From contig DIHE01000020.1 in assembly GCA_002420005.1 (NCBI GenBank), positions 16,528-80,527 of the forward strand: DNA of 64,000 bases, in the 5' to 3' direction. Made by a program: the position numbers and the translations under genes. The notes beneath the pieces are model-generated. The model saw nothing but the letters and a program-made list of their open reading frames with translations. It ran no database searches and had not been told where the DNA came from. This stretch comes from Holophagales bacterium UBA5704. GTDB taxonomy: Bacteria; Acidobacteriota; Thermoanaerobaculia; Multivoradales; UBA5704. How positions within the stretch are numbered: the stretch's first letter is position 1; each line of letters starts with the position of its first letter. Shown piece by piece: positions 8,507-17,164 of the stretch.

Positions 8507-9855
8507 GGAGTGACTCCGGGAATCCACAGGGAGAAGGCGACCACCACCACGGCGCCGACCAGGGTGTTCAGGAAGTTCAGGGCTTCGTTGTCGAGGAGGT
8601 TCCGCTTCTCGAGCGCCGCGCCGACCACGCTCTCGAAGGTGGTGCCGACGAAGGCGGCGGCGGCGATGGTGGCGACGCCCACCCAGGGATAGAGGCCGAG
8701 CAGGGCGCCGAGGGCGCCGATGACCAGCGAAGCCGCCACGCCGGCCAGCGTGCCTTCCAGCGAGACCGCGCCTTCGGTGCCGCGCGGCACCGGGCGGAAG
8801 GTGGTGATCAGGAAGGTCCGCCGGCCGAGGAGCTGGCCGATCTCGGAGGACGCCGTGTCCGCCGCCGCGGTGGCGAAGGCGGCGGCGAAGGCGAGGGCGA
8901 AGAGGATCGGATGACCGGTGAGCGCCGCGAACAGCGCACAGGCGGTGGACACGCCGGCATTCGCCAGCGCGTGCCGGGCGCCGCGCCGGCCTCCCTTCTC
9001 CTGCGCCAGGTTCTGCGCCGCCTTCCGCTTGTAGCCGAGCTTGGTGCAGGCGGAGCCGATGACGAAGAAGGCGAAGAGGAGGAGGAAGCCCTGCCAGTCG
9101 AGAAACGCCCAGATGGTGAAGCCGACGAAGAAGCCGCCGATCACCCCGGAGACGTCGACCGTGCGCGCCGCATAGGCGACGCCCGCGAGGAACGCATTGA
9201 CGCCGGCCGCCCACAGCAGGCGCGTGGTCAAGCCCTCCTGCTGCAGGAAGCTCTGCCAATGCCCCTGGGTCAGCACGAGGCCGAGGAGGAACAGCGAGGA
9301 GACGAGCGGCACGCCGAGGTTGTCGTCGAGCCCCTGGGGGATCGATTCGAGGAGCGCGGCGAGGAGCGCGGTCCCCCCGGCGACGGCGAAGGCGAAGGTC
9401 CACGAATAGCGGTCGGGCGCCGTCCACTGCAGCAGGGCCGCGGCGGCGAGGGTGCCGAAGACCACGTAGGCGAGCGTCCCCACCCAGCTCTTGCGGGTGT
9501 TCCACGGCAGCTTGTGGCGGCCGAGCGCCATGCCGGCCACCGAGGCCATGCCGTCGCCGAACGCCAGGATGCCCCAGGAGGCCGCGGCGACCTCCAGCCG
9601 CTGCCAGTAGAGCAGGATCAGCAGGAGGACCGAAAGGGGATAGAGGACGATGCCGGTGGACGATCCGGTCGCCACCTCGGCATCCCGCCACAGGCGCCGG
9701 CCGCCGATGTTCGGCAGCACGAAGCGGTTGAACAGAAGGGCCACCGCCGCCACCAGCGCGCCCAGGGGAGCCCCCAGGTAGCGCAGCAGGAAGGCGCACA
9801 GCCCCACCGCCATGTGGACCAGCTTGCGGGCGAGCTCGCCGCGGGTCAGCGCCAT
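8503..9855 (-). CDS. Fused SEC59/phytol-kinase-like and DUF92 (VTE6-like) prenol kinase
   Basis: A 450-residue polytopic membrane protein joining two families normally encoded separately. Residues 1-200 match CTP-dependent dolichol/phytol kinases: RGELARKLVHMAVGLCAF at the start, then GILAFGDGMASVAGMALGRH and TRKSWVGTLAYVVFGT. Residues about 205-450 match DUF92/TMEM19: GVNAFLAGVAYAARTVDVSG, then ADTASSEIGQLLG and RPVPRGTEGAVSLEGTLAG. In plants VTE5 makes phytyl phosphate and VTE6 (DUF92) phosphorylates it again, so the fusion could convert a free prenol to its diphosphate. The start overlaps the end of the epimerase gene by 10 nt, and its end overlaps the UbiA start. Confidence 0.85.
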   Translation of the reverse strand: MALTRGELARKLVHMAVGLCAFLLRYLGAPLGALVAAVALLFNRFVLPNIGGRRLWRDAEVATGSSTGIVLYPLSVLLLILLYWQRLEVAAASWGILAFGDGMASVAGMALGRHKLPWNTRKSWVGTLAYVVFGTLAAAALLQWTAPDRYSWTFAFAVAGGTALLAALLESIPQGLDDNLGVPLVSSLFLLGLVLTQGHWQSFLQQEGLTTRLLWAAGVNAFLAGVAYAARTVDVSGVIGGFFVGFTIWAFLDWQGFLLLFAFFVIGSACTKLGYKRKAAQNLAQEKGGRRGARHALANAGVSTACALFAALTGHPILFALAFAAAFATAAADTASSEIGQLLGRRTFLITTFRPVPRGTEGAVSLEGTLAGVAASLVIGALGALLGLYPWVGVATIAAAAFVGTTFESVVGAALEKRNLLDNEALNFLNTLVGAVVVVAFSLWIPGVTP

Positions 9856-10841
9856 GTCCCGCTCTCCTTGAGCCACGCCACCGTCTCGGTCAGCCCCTGC
9901 TCCAGGGTGCGCCAGGTGTAGCCGAGCTCGGCTTCGGCGCGGGCGGAGCGGTAGGCCCAGTCGTGGCGGTAGACCTCGACCAGGTCCGGGGTGAGCTGCG
10001 GGGTGCCGCCGGTGAGCTGCGCCCAGCCCTTCATCAGCGCTCCCGAGGCTTTGGCGACCAGGTCGGGCATGCGCAGAGACGGGATCTTCGCGCCGGTCAG
10101 GCGGCCGACGAGGGCGTAGAACTCGTCCTGGCGGACGTTCTCGCCGCCGAGCACGTAGCGGCTTCCGGGCGCCGCCTTCTCCAGGGCAAGGACGACGCCG
10201 CGCGCCACGTCCTCGACGTTCACGTAGTTCCAGCGCCGCTCGGGGCGGCCGAGGAGGGCGGGCAGGCGGCCGTGGATGAGGTCCAGGACGTGCCGCACCA
10301 CGATGTTTCCTTCGGTCAGCTCGCCGCGGCCGTAGATGACGCCCGGATAGACCACGACGAGCGGCACCCCGGCGGCGATCGCCTGGCGGGCGCGGCGGTC
10401 GGCCGCGGCTTTGGTGCGCTCGTAGTCGTTGATCCAGACACGGTCCCCCACCTCCGCGGACTCGTCCAGCTCGCCGCCGGGGCCCCGTTCGGTCGGGCCG
10501 AGCGCCATGAAGCTGGAGACGTGGACGATCCGTCCGGTGCCCAGCTCGGCGGCGGCGGCGAGGACGTTCTCCAGGCCGCCGACGTTGATGCGGTCGAACT
10601 GCGCGGCCGGCGCGAGGATCTTCACCAGCGCCGCGGCGTGGACGATCGCATCGCAGCCTTCGAGCGCACGGGTGAGGCTCGCGCGGTCGGTCACGTCGCC
10701 CGCGGCGAATTCGACGCCGTCCGGGAAGCGCTCGCGCGACGAGCCCGGCCGCACCAGGAGGCGCAGCGCATGGCGCTCCACCAAGTCGGCGGCGAGGCGC
10801 CGCCCCAGGAATCCGGTGCCACCGGTCAGCAGGATTTTCAT
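9846..10841 (-). CDS. NAD-dependent epimerase/dehydratase (extended SDR)
   Basis: A 331-residue Rossmann-fold protein. It starts MKILLTGGTGFLGRRLA (TGxxGxxG at residues 6-13) and has the catalytic Tyr-Lys as NDYERTKAAADR near 145-149, preceded by HVSSFMALG. It resembles dihydroflavonol-4-reductase and hopanoid-associated sugar epimerases more than classical GalE. The start ATG at 10841 overlaps the upstream stop (ATGA). It sits between a nucleotide-sugar epimerase and a prenol kinase, so a sugar or isoprenoid substrate is possible. The exact reaction is not determinable. Confidence 0.8.
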   Translation of the reverse strand: MKILLTGGTGFLGRRLAADLVERHALRLLVRPGSSRERFPDGVEFAAGDVTDRASLTRALEGCDAIVHAAALVKILAPAAQFDRINVGGLENVLAAAAELGTGRIVHVSSFMALGPTERGPGGELDESAEVGDRVWINDYERTKAAADRRARQAIAAGVPLVVVYPGVIYGRGELTEGNIVVRHVLDLIHGRLPALLGRPERRWNYVNVEDVARGVVLALEKAAPGSRYVLGGENVRQDEFYALVGRLTGAKIPSLRMPDLVAKASGALMKGWAQLTGGTPQLTPDLVEVYRHDWAYRSARAEAELGYTWRTLEQGLTETVAWLKESGTWR

Positions 10842-11758
10842 GCACGACCCTCCGGGTGGGGAAGGGCGGCCGACCACAGATCGGCCAGCGCGTCGTCCAG
10901 GGTGCGCTCCGGCGTCCAGCCCAACGCGCGCAGGGGGCCGGAGGAGCCGAGGAGCAGCGGCAGGTCCGCCGGGCGCATCCGCTCGGGGTCCTCCTCGATC
11001 CGCGCCGCGACGCCGGAGTGGGCCATCAGGCGGTCGAGCGCCTCGGCGATCGAGAACGCCCGGCCGCTCGCCACGTTGTAGACGCCGCCGGGCGTGCCCC
11101 GGGCGGCGAGCAGCCGGAACGCCGCCGCGCCGTCGTCGACGTGGACGAAGTCGCGGCGCGCCTGGAGGTTGCCGACGCGCAGCACCGGCTCCTTCTCCCC
11201 GCGCGCGATGGCGGCGAGCTGCGCGGCGAAGGTGGGCAGGGCGAACTTGGTCGCCTGCCCCGGCCCCACCAGGTTGAAGCAGCGGGCGACCACCGCGCCG
11301 CGCAGGAAGCCGAGGCGCTCGGCGGCGGCCTTGCTCAGGGCATACGGGGTGCGCGGATCGACGATCCGGTCCTCGGCGATCGGCTGCTCCGCTTCCGGCA
11401 CCAGGCCGTAGACCTCGGCGCTGGAGGCGATCACCACCGGCCGCCCGCCGGCCAGGGTCAGCAGGTTGTCCGTTCCCAGGACGTTCACCCGGAAGTACTC
11501 GGACATCCGCCCCCAGGACTCGCCGACGTGGGACAGGCCGGCGAGGTGGATGATGGCGTCCGGCGCGGTCTCGCGGATCACCCGCTCGAGGCCGGCGGCG
11601 TCCTGCAGGTCCACCTCGAAAAGCCGCACCTCTCCGGCCTCCGGAAAGGCGGGGTGATCGATGTAATAGGTGCCGCTCACCCGGTCGCCCGCGGCCAGCA
11701 GATGGCGCGCGAGGCGGGGTCCGATGAAACCGCTGATGCCGGTGACCAGGACGTGCAT
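10838..11758 (-). CDS. NAD(P)-dependent sugar epimerase/reductase, GDP-4-keto-6-deoxymannose reductase-like
   Basis: A 306-residue extended SDR starting MHVLVTGISGFIGPRLARHL. The active site is SSAEVYG near 113-119 and TPYALSKAAAE near 136-146. The substrate-loop pattern RCFNLVGPGQ...FALPTFAAQLA and VGNLQARRDFVHVDD matches GDP-4-dehydro-6-deoxy-D-mannose reductases (RMD). It lies directly after gmd, whose product is the RMD substrate, so the pair could make GDP-D-rhamnose. The assignment rests on motif similarity plus neighbourhood. Its stop overlaps the next ATG. Confidence 0.75.
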   Translation of the reverse strand: MHVLVTGISGFIGPRLARHLLAAGDRVSGTYYIDHPAFPEAGEVRLFEVDLQDAAGLERVIRETAPDAIIHLAGLSHVGESWGRMSEYFRVNVLGTDNLLTLAGGRPVVIASSAEVYGLVPEAEQPIAEDRIVDPRTPYALSKAAAERLGFLRGAVVARCFNLVGPGQATKFALPTFAAQLAAIARGEKEPVLRVGNLQARRDFVHVDDGAAAFRLLAARGTPGGVYNVASGRAFSIAEALDRLMAHSGVAARIEEDPERMRPADLPLLLGSSGPLRALGWTPERTLDDALADLWSAALPHPEGRA

Positions 11759-11774
11759 GCCGAAAAACCCGCGG

Positions 11775-12749
11775 TCAGAGCCCGTGGCGGGCCTTGAGCG
11801 TCTGCCGCCAGTAGTTGAGCAGGTCGGTGAGCGTCTGCTCGAACGGGACGCGCGGCTCCCAGCCCGTGTCGGCGCGGAACTTCGAGCTGTCACCGATCAG
11901 GATCTCGACGTCGGACGGCCGCAGGCGCGCCGGATCGACCTCCACCTTCACCTCGACCTTGGCCATCGCGATGATGCGGTCGAGCATCTCGCGGATCACG
12001 ATGCCGTGGCCGGTCGCGATGTTGTAGACCTCGCCGGGGGTCCCCTTGGTGACCGCCAGCCAGTAGGCGCGCACCATGTCGCGCACGTCGGTGAAGTCGC
12101 GCAGGGCGTCCAGGTTGCCGACGCGGATCACCGGCTCCTGAAGGCCGAGCTCGATCGCCGCCACCTGGCTGCAGAAGTTGGAGGTGACGAAGACGTGGCC
12201 GCGCCGCGGGCCGGTGTGGTTGAAGCCGCGGGTGCGGATCGCCTTCAGGCCGTAGCTCATGAAGTATTGATAGGCGAGGTAGTCCTGGGCGACCTTGGAG
12301 ACCGCGTACGGCGACAGCGGGCGCAGCGGGTTCGTCTCCTTGATCGGCACCTCGTCCTTGTGGACCAGGCCGTATTCCTCGCTGGAGCAGGCGATCTGCA
12401 CGACCGGATCGAGCCCGAGGGCGCGGATCGCTTCGAACAGGTTGGTCTGGCCGCTGACGTTGGTGGTCAGGGTCTCGTTGGGCGCCGTCCAGCTCGACGG
12501 CACGAAGCTCTGTGCGGCGAGGTGGAAGATGTAGTCCGGCCGCGAGGCGGCGAGCGCCGCGTGCACGGAGGTGTAATCGCGCAGATCGCACTCCAGGAGC
12601 GTCACCTTGGAGCGCAGGTGCTCGATGTTCTCCATGCGGCTGCGCCAGCGGTACAGACCGAACACCTCGACGTCGGGTTGCTCGGCCAACAGATATTCGG
12701 CCAGATGGGATCCGGCGAAGCCGGTGATGCCAGTGATCAAAGCCCTCAT
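11775..12749 (-). CDS. gmd: GDP-mannose 4,6-dehydratase
   Basis: A 324-residue extended SDR that converts GDP-D-mannose to GDP-4-dehydro-6-deoxy-D-mannose. The start MRALITGITGFAGSHLAEYL carries the NAD motif; HLAAQSFVPSSW and CSSEEYGLV are followed by SPYAVSKVAQDY with the catalytic Tyr-Lys. RTRGFNHTGPRRG and VGNLDALRDFTDVRDMVRAY are hallmark GMD segments. It is shorter than E. coli Gmd but of normal length for the short bacterial form. Its start overlaps the rmlD stop (ATGA), and the RMD-like gene follows 16 nt later. It feeds deoxyhexose into LPS or exopolysaccharide. Confidence 0.88.
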   Translation of the reverse strand: MRALITGITGFAGSHLAEYLLAEQPDVEVFGLYRWRSRMENIEHLRSKVTLLECDLRDYTSVHAALAASRPDYIFHLAAQSFVPSSWTAPNETLTTNVSGQTNLFEAIRALGLDPVVQIACSSEEYGLVHKDEVPIKETNPLRPLSPYAVSKVAQDYLAYQYFMSYGLKAIRTRGFNHTGPRRGHVFVTSNFCSQVAAIELGLQEPVIRVGNLDALRDFTDVRDMVRAYWLAVTKGTPGEVYNIATGHGIVIREMLDRIIAMAKVEVKVEVDPARLRPSDVEILIGDSSKFRADTGWEPRVPFEQTLTDLLNYWRQTLKARHGL

Positions 12750-13639
12750 CGCGATTCTCTCCCTTTCGAATCTTCACGGATCGCCCGGCGCATCCCGGAC
12801 AGGTACTGTTCCAGACCCGCGCTCCAACTCTCGACCGGCCGGCCGACGGCCGCCTCGAAGCGGCCCACGTCGAGCACCGAATACGCCGGCCGCGGCGCCG
12901 GGCGCGGGACATCTTCCGTCGTCACCGGCAGGACCTCGGCCGTGCCGGACCATTGCCGCGCGATCTCGGCGGCGAAGCCATGCCAGGAGACCGCCTCGCG
13001 GTTGCGGTAGTGCACCACCCCGGTGAGGTCGAGCGGCGCCAGATCGAGGAGCGCCGCGGCGAGGTAGGGCGTGTAGGTCGGGCACCCCACCTGGTCGGCG
13101 ACCACCTTGAGCGGCAGCTTGCCTTCGTCGATCAACCGCACCATGGTGGCGGCGAAATTGGGGCCGTCCGGCCCGAACAGCCAGCTCGTGCGCACCACCA
13201 GCGGCCGTACCGCGGCCGGAGCGGCGAGCGCCTCCTGCTCCCCGACGAGCTTGCTCTGCCCGTAGACCGAGCGCGGCTGCACCGGCGCGTCCTCCCGGTA
13301 GGGTGCGCGGGCGGTGCCGTCGAACACGTAGTCGGTCGAGACGTGGAGGAGCCGCGCGCCCACCGCCGCGGCGGCGGCCACCACATGGCGCACCGCCGTG
13401 CCGTTGACCGCGAACGCCTGCTCTCGCCCCTCCCCCTCGGCCAGGTCCACCTTGGTGTAGGCGGCGGCGTTGATCACCACCTCCGGCCGGAGCTCCTCCG
13501 CGACCGCGCGCAGGCGCTCCGCGTCGAGCACATCGGCCTGCTCGCGCGACAGGGCCGGTGCCTCCAGACCGCGCGCCGCGGCCTCCGCCTGAAGCGCCCG
13601 GCCGAGCATGCCAGCCCCTCCCAGAATGAGAACCTTCAT
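12746..13639 (-). CDS. rmlD: dTDP-4-dehydrorhamnose reductase
   Basis: A 297-residue RmlD/RfbD family reductase, the last step to dTDP-L-rhamnose. MKVLILGGAGMLGRALQ opens the Rossmann fold. VINAAAYTKVDLAEGE, HVSTDYVFDG, SVYGQSKLVGEQ with the catalytic Tyr-Lys, and VRTSWLFGPDGPNF are the canonical family blocks in order. It lies 2 nt after rmlA and overlaps gmd. The intermediate genes rmlB (4,6-dehydratase) and rmlC (3,5-epimerase) are not in this cluster, so they must be elsewhere or the pathway is altered. Confidence 0.9.
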   Translation of the reverse strand: MKVLILGGAGMLGRALQAEAAARGLEAPALSREQADVLDAERLRAVAEELRPEVVINAAAYTKVDLAEGEGREQAFAVNGTAVRHVVAAAAAVGARLLHVSTDYVFDGTARAPYREDAPVQPRSVYGQSKLVGEQEALAAPAAVRPLVVRTSWLFGPDGPNFAATMVRLIDEGKLPLKVVADQVGCPTYTPYLAAALLDLAPLDLTGVVHYRNREAVSWHGFAAEIARQWSGTAEVLPVTTEDVPRPAPRPAYSVLDVGRFEAAVGRPVESWSAGLEQYLSGMRRAIREDSKGRESR

Positions 13640-13641
13640 CG

Positions 13642-14718
13642 CTAGGTGATCCCCACCTCGGAGTTGTCGCCGAGCATGAAGCGGTAGGCCTTGGGCTTGA
13701 AATCGGTCTTGGTGATCTTGACGTTGCGTCCGATCAGCGAGCCGTCGATGCGCATCGGGATGTCGCGGATCTCGGAATCGGCCAGGATGATCGAGTTCTC
13801 CACCTCGCAGCAGGCGAGCCGGCAGCGCTCGCCGATCGAGGTGTACGGCCCGACGAAGGCGTTCTCGATGCGCGCGCCGTCGCCGATGACCACGGGGCCG
13901 CGCACCAGGGAGTCGATGAGGACGACGCCCTCCCCCACCTGCACGCGGCCTTCGATGCGGCTGCCTTCACCGATCGAGCCCAGCGCGGCGCCGCTCTGGC
14001 TGTCGAAGCTCTCCAGGATGATCCGGTTCGCCTCCAGCATGTCGTCCAGCTTGCCGGTGTCCTTCCACCAGCCACGCACGATGTGCGGATGGACGTCGAG
14101 ACCGCGGTCGATCAGGTCCTGGATGGCGTCGGTGATCTCCAGCTCGCCGCGCCCGGAGGGCTTGATGCGGCGAACGGACTCGAAGATGTGGTGGTCGAAC
14201 ATGTAGACGCCGACCAACGCGAGGTTGCTCTGCGGCTCCTTCGGCTTTTCGACCAGGCGCCGCACCTTGCCGTCGGCGGTCAGCTCGGCGACGCCGAACT
14301 GCTCGGGGTTCTCCACCTCGGCGAGGAGGATCTCCGACTGGCAGCCCAGGGCGCGGAACTCATCGACCAGGCCGCGGATGCCCCCGGCGATCAGGTTGTC
14401 CCCGAGGTACATGACGAAGGGGGAATCCTGGAGGAAGTCCTCGGCGATCATCACCGCGTGGGCGAGGCCCAGCGGGGCCGACTGCTCGATGTAGGTGACG
14501 GTGGCGCCGAAGCGCGAGCCGTCGCCCACCGCGGCCCGGATCTCGGCCTTGGTGTCGCCGACGATGATCCCGATGTCGGTGATCCCCGCCTCGACGATCG
14601 ACTCGATGGCATAGAAGAGCACCGGCTTGTTGGCCACCGGTACCAGTTGCTTGGCGGAGGTGTAGGTGAGCGGACGCAGCCGCGTCCCCTTGCCTCCCGA
14701 CAGAATCAGACCCTTCAT
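13642..14718 (-). CDS. rmlA: Glucose-1-phosphate thymidylyltransferase, long form
   Basis: A 358-residue nucleotidyltransferase. The N-terminal signature MKGLILSGGKGTRLRPLT and KQLVPVANKPVLFY bind nucleotide, followed by FVMYLGDNLI and LVEKPKEPQSNLALVGVY. Residues about 245-350 form a left-handed beta-helix tail (repeats such as GEGVVLIDSLVRGPVVIGDGARI). The tail is typical of the long RmlA form found in Actinobacteria, Archaea and Acidobacteria, which is about 60 residues longer than E. coli RmlA. It forms dTDP-glucose from dTTP and glucose-1-phosphate. It is first in the nucleotide-sugar operon, 70 nt after lptD. Confidence 0.9.
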   Translation of the reverse strand: MKGLILSGGKGTRLRPLTYTSAKQLVPVANKPVLFYAIESIVEAGITDIGIIVGDTKAEIRAAVGDGSRFGATVTYIEQSAPLGLAHAVMIAEDFLQDSPFVMYLGDNLIAGGIRGLVDEFRALGCQSEILLAEVENPEQFGVAELTADGKVRRLVEKPKEPQSNLALVGVYMFDHHIFESVRRIKPSGRGELEITDAIQDLIDRGLDVHPHIVRGWWKDTGKLDDMLEANRIILESFDSQSGAALGSIGEGSRIEGRVQVGEGVVLIDSLVRGPVVIGDGARIENAFVGPYTSIGERCRLACCEVENSIILADSEIRDIPMRIDGSLIGRNVKITKTDFKPKAYRFMLGDNSEVGIT

Positions 14719-14788
14719 CAGGCGAACCTCAGGACAGAATCTCGGATGTCCGCGGGCCCGTCGCCGGGCCCGCCTTCATGATGCGCTG

Positions 14789-17155
14789 CTACTGATCGGC
14801 GGACGAGCTGCTGCGGCTGGTCAGGTCGAGGAACGTGCCGACGTTCTTCAGACTCAGCGAGAAGCGGAAGTCCTTGTCGCGCGTGCGTGGGCCTTCGCCG
14901 GCGCGGAAGTCCCGCAGCTCCAGGCGCAGACTGTAGCACTGCGAGGTCCAGTTCAGGATGTAGCGCTGCGATTGCAGAAAGGCATCTTCCACGTCGTAGT
15001 TGACCTGCGCCTCCAGGCGCAGCCGGTTCGGCCAGACGGTCACGCCGCCGAACAGGCGGACCTGGTCGGACAGGGTCAGGCTGCTCTCCGCGTTGTACCG
15101 GGTGAACCAGGTGACGCCCACGAAGTCCCCCTTCTTGGAACCGTAGCTGCCGGAGAGGCCGGTCGACTGCAGCCCCTTCGAGAGGGTGTCGTAGTCCGCT
15201 TCCAGCTTCAGGCTGGTCACCTCGTTCGGATTGAAGCGCAGCAGCGCCTCCAGCGGGCCGGAGCTCGACCGTCCGGTGGAGGAGACGAGCAGCGGCTGCG
15301 CGGCGTCGAAGCTGAAACGGCGGGCGAGCTCGAAGAGGAAGATCTCGCGGGCGTTGGCGCGCGTCCCCTCGGGCTTGCCCAGGACGCGGTTGGAGAGCGC
15401 GAAGCGCCCGCTGTTGCCGGAGGGGATCGTATCGACCTCGTCGAACAGAGGGAACCTGCCGCGGTCCTCCTCGTCGGTCTCCCCGAGGTAGTTGTAGGTG
15501 AAGCGCGGCTCGATCACGTGCTTGAAGCGCGCGAAGTCGCCCATCTTCTTGTCGAACACCCGGGAGAACGACGGGCCGACGATCTGCGCGCTGGCCGACG
15601 GCACGGCGCGGGTCAGCGTCTCGCCGGTGAACTGCGTGGGGAAGGAGGTCTCAGTGCCGTTCACGCTGTCCGTGTAGTAGGTCAGCCGCTCACCCGCCGT
15701 CACCGACAGGTTGAGCCAGGGGAACGAGCGGATCGGCAACGTGAGCTGCGGGAACAGGTCGATCCGGCCATAGGTGCCGGAATACGAGCCGGGCCGCTCG
15801 AGGTCGAGCAGCGAGGCCGAACCCTGGAACTGTGCATAGAGCGGCGTGCGGCCGAGCCGGGTCGAGCGCAGGCGGTATTCGAGCTCGGGGAGCTTGCGCT
15901 GGTTGACCGTGTCGTCAACGCCGACGAAGGTCTCGCGGTCGTTCACCAGCAGGTTGACCAGGTGCGGACCCCAGTTGCCGGTGACGAAGGCGCGGCTGTC
16001 CAGGAAGCGCAGGCTGTTGCGGTCGAAGTCGCGCTCGAAGTCGCGGAAGAAGTTGAAGTCCGAGAAATCGAGGAAGTTGACGCCGCCGCGCATGCCCCGC
16101 GGCAGGTCGTTCGTCACGTGGTTCCACTCGATCTTCCAGCGCCACTCCTCCTGGTTGAACGTCTCGGCCAGCGGATCGCGGATGGTGTAGGCGATCAGGC
16201 TGCCTTTGGTCCCTTCGCTCGGCCGGTAGCGCAGCTCGTTGCCGAGCCCCAGGTATTCGCGGGAGAAGAGATCGACGTGGAAGGTGGTGTCGTAGCTGCG
16301 CCCCAGCGTCTGGTAGTAGGCGAGACCCAGCTCGGCGCCGCGGCGCTCCGAATAGCCGATGTTCGGGATCAGGAAGCCCGAGGCGCGGTCGCGCTTCACC
16401 GGCCAGAGGATGTACGGCGTGTAGAACACCGGCAGCTTCTTCGCCCGCATCGAGGCGTGGCGGATGTGGGCATAGCCGTCGACCACCACCCGCGCGGTGC
16501 CGAGGCGGAAGCTCCAGGCGGGCACCTCGCCGGTGCAGGAGGTGAACACGCCGTTGTCCACCGTGTACACGTCGGTGTCGAGCTTGGAGATCTTCTCGCC
16601 GGAGAAGTAGTAGTCCGGCGAGACCTGGGCGGTGGCTTCCGAGAGGAAGCCGGTCTTGGTGTCCAGGTTGAACTCCGCCGTCGCGCCGGCCATCCGGCGC
16701 GGTCCCTGGTCGATGATCACGTTGCCGGTGGCGGTGACGATCCTCGTCTGCAGGTCGACCTTGGCGAGGTCCGCCTGCAGATCGATGTCCTGGTAGTGGA
16801 TCTTGACCCGGCCGGTGAGCACGGCGACGGTGTCGCGCTCGTACTCCAGGTCGTCGGCGCTGCCTGCGGCGCTCCCTCCGCCCTGGTCGGCGGGGAACTG
16901 GAGCTGGAACTGGATCTGGTCCGGATCGGGCGGAGCCGGGGCGGGTGCAGCCGGCGGAGCCCCCGGCCGTCCGGGGCGCCCGGGCGGCGGGGCCGGCGGC
17001 TCGGCCGGAGCCGCGGGGGCCGGCTCCGCCGTGGGAGCGGTGGCCGCCGGAGGGGACTCGGGCGGTGGCTCCTGCGCCACGCCGGAGGCGAAGGGCAGGC
17101 CGGTCAGACAGAGGGCCAGCAGAAGGCTCGGAGGGAGTCGTCGCACGTTCACCAT
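14789..17155 (-). CDS. lptD: LPS-assembly outer membrane protein LptD
   Basis: A 788-residue outer membrane protein that, with LptE, inserts lipopolysaccharide in the outer leaflet. The signal peptide spans residues 1-28 (LPPSLLLALCLTGLPFASGVAQ). A Pro/Ala-rich linker to about residue 70 leads into the OstA/LptA jelly roll (about 80-190; TGRVKIHYQDIDLQADLAKV). The beta-barrel follows to the end, with family blocks LPVFYTPYILWPVKRDRASG and GSLIAYTIRD. Start: ATG at 17155, 9 nt after the thiolase stop. Its position before a deoxysugar cluster fits LPS biogenesis. The proline-rich linker is longer than in E. coli. Confidence 0.9.
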   Translation of the reverse strand: MVNVRRLPPSLLLALCLTGLPFASGVAQEPPPESPPAATAPTAEPAPAAPAEPPAPPPGRPGRPGAPPAAPAPAPPDPDQIQFQLQFPADQGGGSAAGSADDLEYERDTVAVLTGRVKIHYQDIDLQADLAKVDLQTRIVTATGNVIIDQGPRRMAGATAEFNLDTKTGFLSEATAQVSPDYYFSGEKISKLDTDVYTVDNGVFTSCTGEVPAWSFRLGTARVVVDGYAHIRHASMRAKKLPVFYTPYILWPVKRDRASGFLIPNIGYSERRGAELGLAYYQTLGRSYDTTFHVDLFSREYLGLGNELRYRPSEGTKGSLIAYTIRDPLAETFNQEEWRWKIEWNHVTNDLPRGMRGGVNFLDFSDFNFFRDFERDFDRNSLRFLDSRAFVTGNWGPHLVNLLVNDRETFVGVDDTVNQRKLPELEYRLRSTRLGRTPLYAQFQGSASLLDLERPGSYSGTYGRIDLFPQLTLPIRSFPWLNLSVTAGERLTYYTDSVNGTETSFPTQFTGETLTRAVPSASAQIVGPSFSRVFDKKMGDFARFKHVIEPRFTYNYLGETDEEDRGRFPLFDEVDTIPSGNSGRFALSNRVLGKPEGTRANAREIFLFELARRFSFDAAQPLLVSSTGRSSSGPLEALLRFNPNEVTSLKLEADYDTLSKGLQSTGLSGSYGSKKGDFVGVTWFTRYNAESSLTLSDQVRLFGGVTVWPNRLRLEAQVNYDVEDAFLQSQRYILNWTSQCYSLRLELRDFRAGEGPRTRDKDFRFSLSLKNVGTFLDLTSRSSSSADQ

Positions 17156-17164
17156 GGGTAAAGG

